The translations under genes and the position numbers were made by a program. 6,573 bases of DNA from an uncultured Candidatus Saccharibacteria bacterium (GTDB lineage: Bacteria > Patescibacteriota > Saccharimonadia > Saccharimonadales > Saccharimonadaceae), in contig CALHZJ010000031.1 of NCBI GenBank assembly GCA_938041005.1, forward strand, positions 1 to 6,573, read 5' to 3'. Below the pieces are notes generated by a model that ran no database searches, had not been told where the DNA came from, and saw only the letters and a program-made list of their open reading frames with translations. Of the stretch, positions 6,109 through 6,573 are shown one piece after another. Position 1 is the first letter of the stretch. Each line of letters begins with the position of its first letter.

Positions 6109-6573
6109 GTAAAATTGATGATTTGATTAAAGAGCTGTGTCCGGATGGGGTGGAGTTTAAAGAACTGAGCCAACTTGCCAAGATACTTAATGGATATGCG
6201 TTTAAAAGTGAAAAATATTCACAGAATGGGATTAGGGTAATTAGAATTTCTGATGTTCAAAAAGGAAGGCTGTCTGATAAGGATATAAAGTACTATCCCT
6301 TAGAGTATAAATCCGAGATCTCGAAATATTTATCGTCAGAAAATGACTTGGTGATGTCGCTGACAGGAAACGTCGGTCGTGTTGCTATGATAACGAAGAG
6401 TGCTTTACCTGCTGGATTAAATCAGCGAGTTGCCTGTGTTAGGCCAGGTGAAGAAATCCTAACTAGATATTTATTTCATTTTTTCGATCAAGATACCTTT
6501 GAAAAGGCAGCTTTTGAGAGTTCGACTGGTGGCGGACAAAAGAATATGAGTACCGTGTGGTTATCAAAATTCC
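6105..6573 (+). CDS. hsdS: Type I R-M specificity subunit HsdS, 3'-partial
   Basis: The first 156 codons are present and run off the window end. The start MSKIDDLIKELCPDGVEFKE is typical of HsdS proteins. It is followed by a target-recognition domain with LNGYAFKSEKY (28-38), IRVIRISDV (43-51), an LTGNVGR-type segment (about 91-97) and LNQRVACVRP, then the GGGQKNMSTVWLSKF segment that usually precedes the conserved helical spacer. HsdS binds DNA and sets the recognition sequence of the HsdM-HsdS methyltransferase and of the full restriction complex. Only the first recognition domain is visible, so whether the gene is full-length cannot be judged. In type I loci hsdS usually follows hsdM directly; here about 3.4 kb separates them. 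Arg codons (5 of 7 AGA/AGG) resemble those of the ATPase rather than hsdM. Confidence 0.93.
   Translation, partial: MSKIDDLIKELCPDGVEFKELSQLAKILNGYAFKSEKYSQNGIRVIRISDVQKGRLSDKDIKYYPLEYKSEISKYLSSENDLVMSLTGNVGRVAMITKSALPAGLNQRVACVRPGEEILTRYLFHFFDQDTFEKAAFESSTGGGQKNMSTVWLSKF

Noticed and set aside
1..6573. CRISPR array, tRNA, rRNA or insertion-sequence ends
   Set aside because: No regularly spaced repeats, cloverleaf, rRNA-like segment, transposase or flanking terminal repeats were seen; nearly all of the window is coding.

Overview
The window looks like one arm of a bacterial type I restriction-modification (R-M) locus that carries an extra two-gene insert. The DNA is AT-rich (roughly 40% GC by eye) and all convincing genes are on the plus strand. 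They are packed tightly with 4-base ATGA overlaps. UGA is used as a stop in those overlaps, so the standard code (11) fits and the UGA-recoding lineages (Mycoplasma, Gracilibacteria/SR1) do not. The compact AT-rich style, the type IC-like HsdM and the RhuM neighbour suggest a candidate-phyla bacterium such as Saccharibacteria (TM7). That assignment is an impression, not a proof.

Layout. Bases 1-1095 hold the 3' part of a gene for a very acidic, low-complexity, cysteine-containing protein of unknown function. Bases 1113-2708 encode a complete HsdM, the N6-adenine methyltransferase subunit of a type IC-like system. It overlaps by 11 bases a RhuM-family gene (2698-3210) whose family-like sequence stops after about 117 codons and is followed by an unrelated tail. 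That tail region (about 3050-3202) holds a candidate promoter (TTGACA ... TAGTATAAT) and, directly after it, an intrinsic-terminator-like hairpin with a U-tract. Next comes a strong ribosome binding site and a two-gene cassette: a NYN (PIN-like) nuclease (3203-3841) and a 756-residue ABC-type ATPase (3838-6108) that resembles the PrrC/RloC AAA_13 class but has an unusual Walker A. The ATPase stop overlaps the start of hsdS (6105 to the window end, partial), the DNA-specificity subunit.

How the genes may work together. HsdM and HsdS form the modification enzyme; an hsdR gene is expected outside the window. The NYN-ATPase pair sits where the anticodon nuclease PrrC sits in its R-M locus, between hsd genes. 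The simplest hypothesis is a second-line abortive-infection module: an ATPase sensor that controls a NYN ribonuclease, guarded by or guarding the R-M system. The pair is translationally coupled internally and also to hsdS. Arginine codon use changes sharply at the module boundary: AGA/AGG is 4 of 33 in hsdM plus the conserved part of rhuM, against 28 of 55 in NYN, ATPase and hsdS. This suggests the module and hsdS arrived together, from a different source than hsdM-rhuM, with rhuM damaged at the junction.
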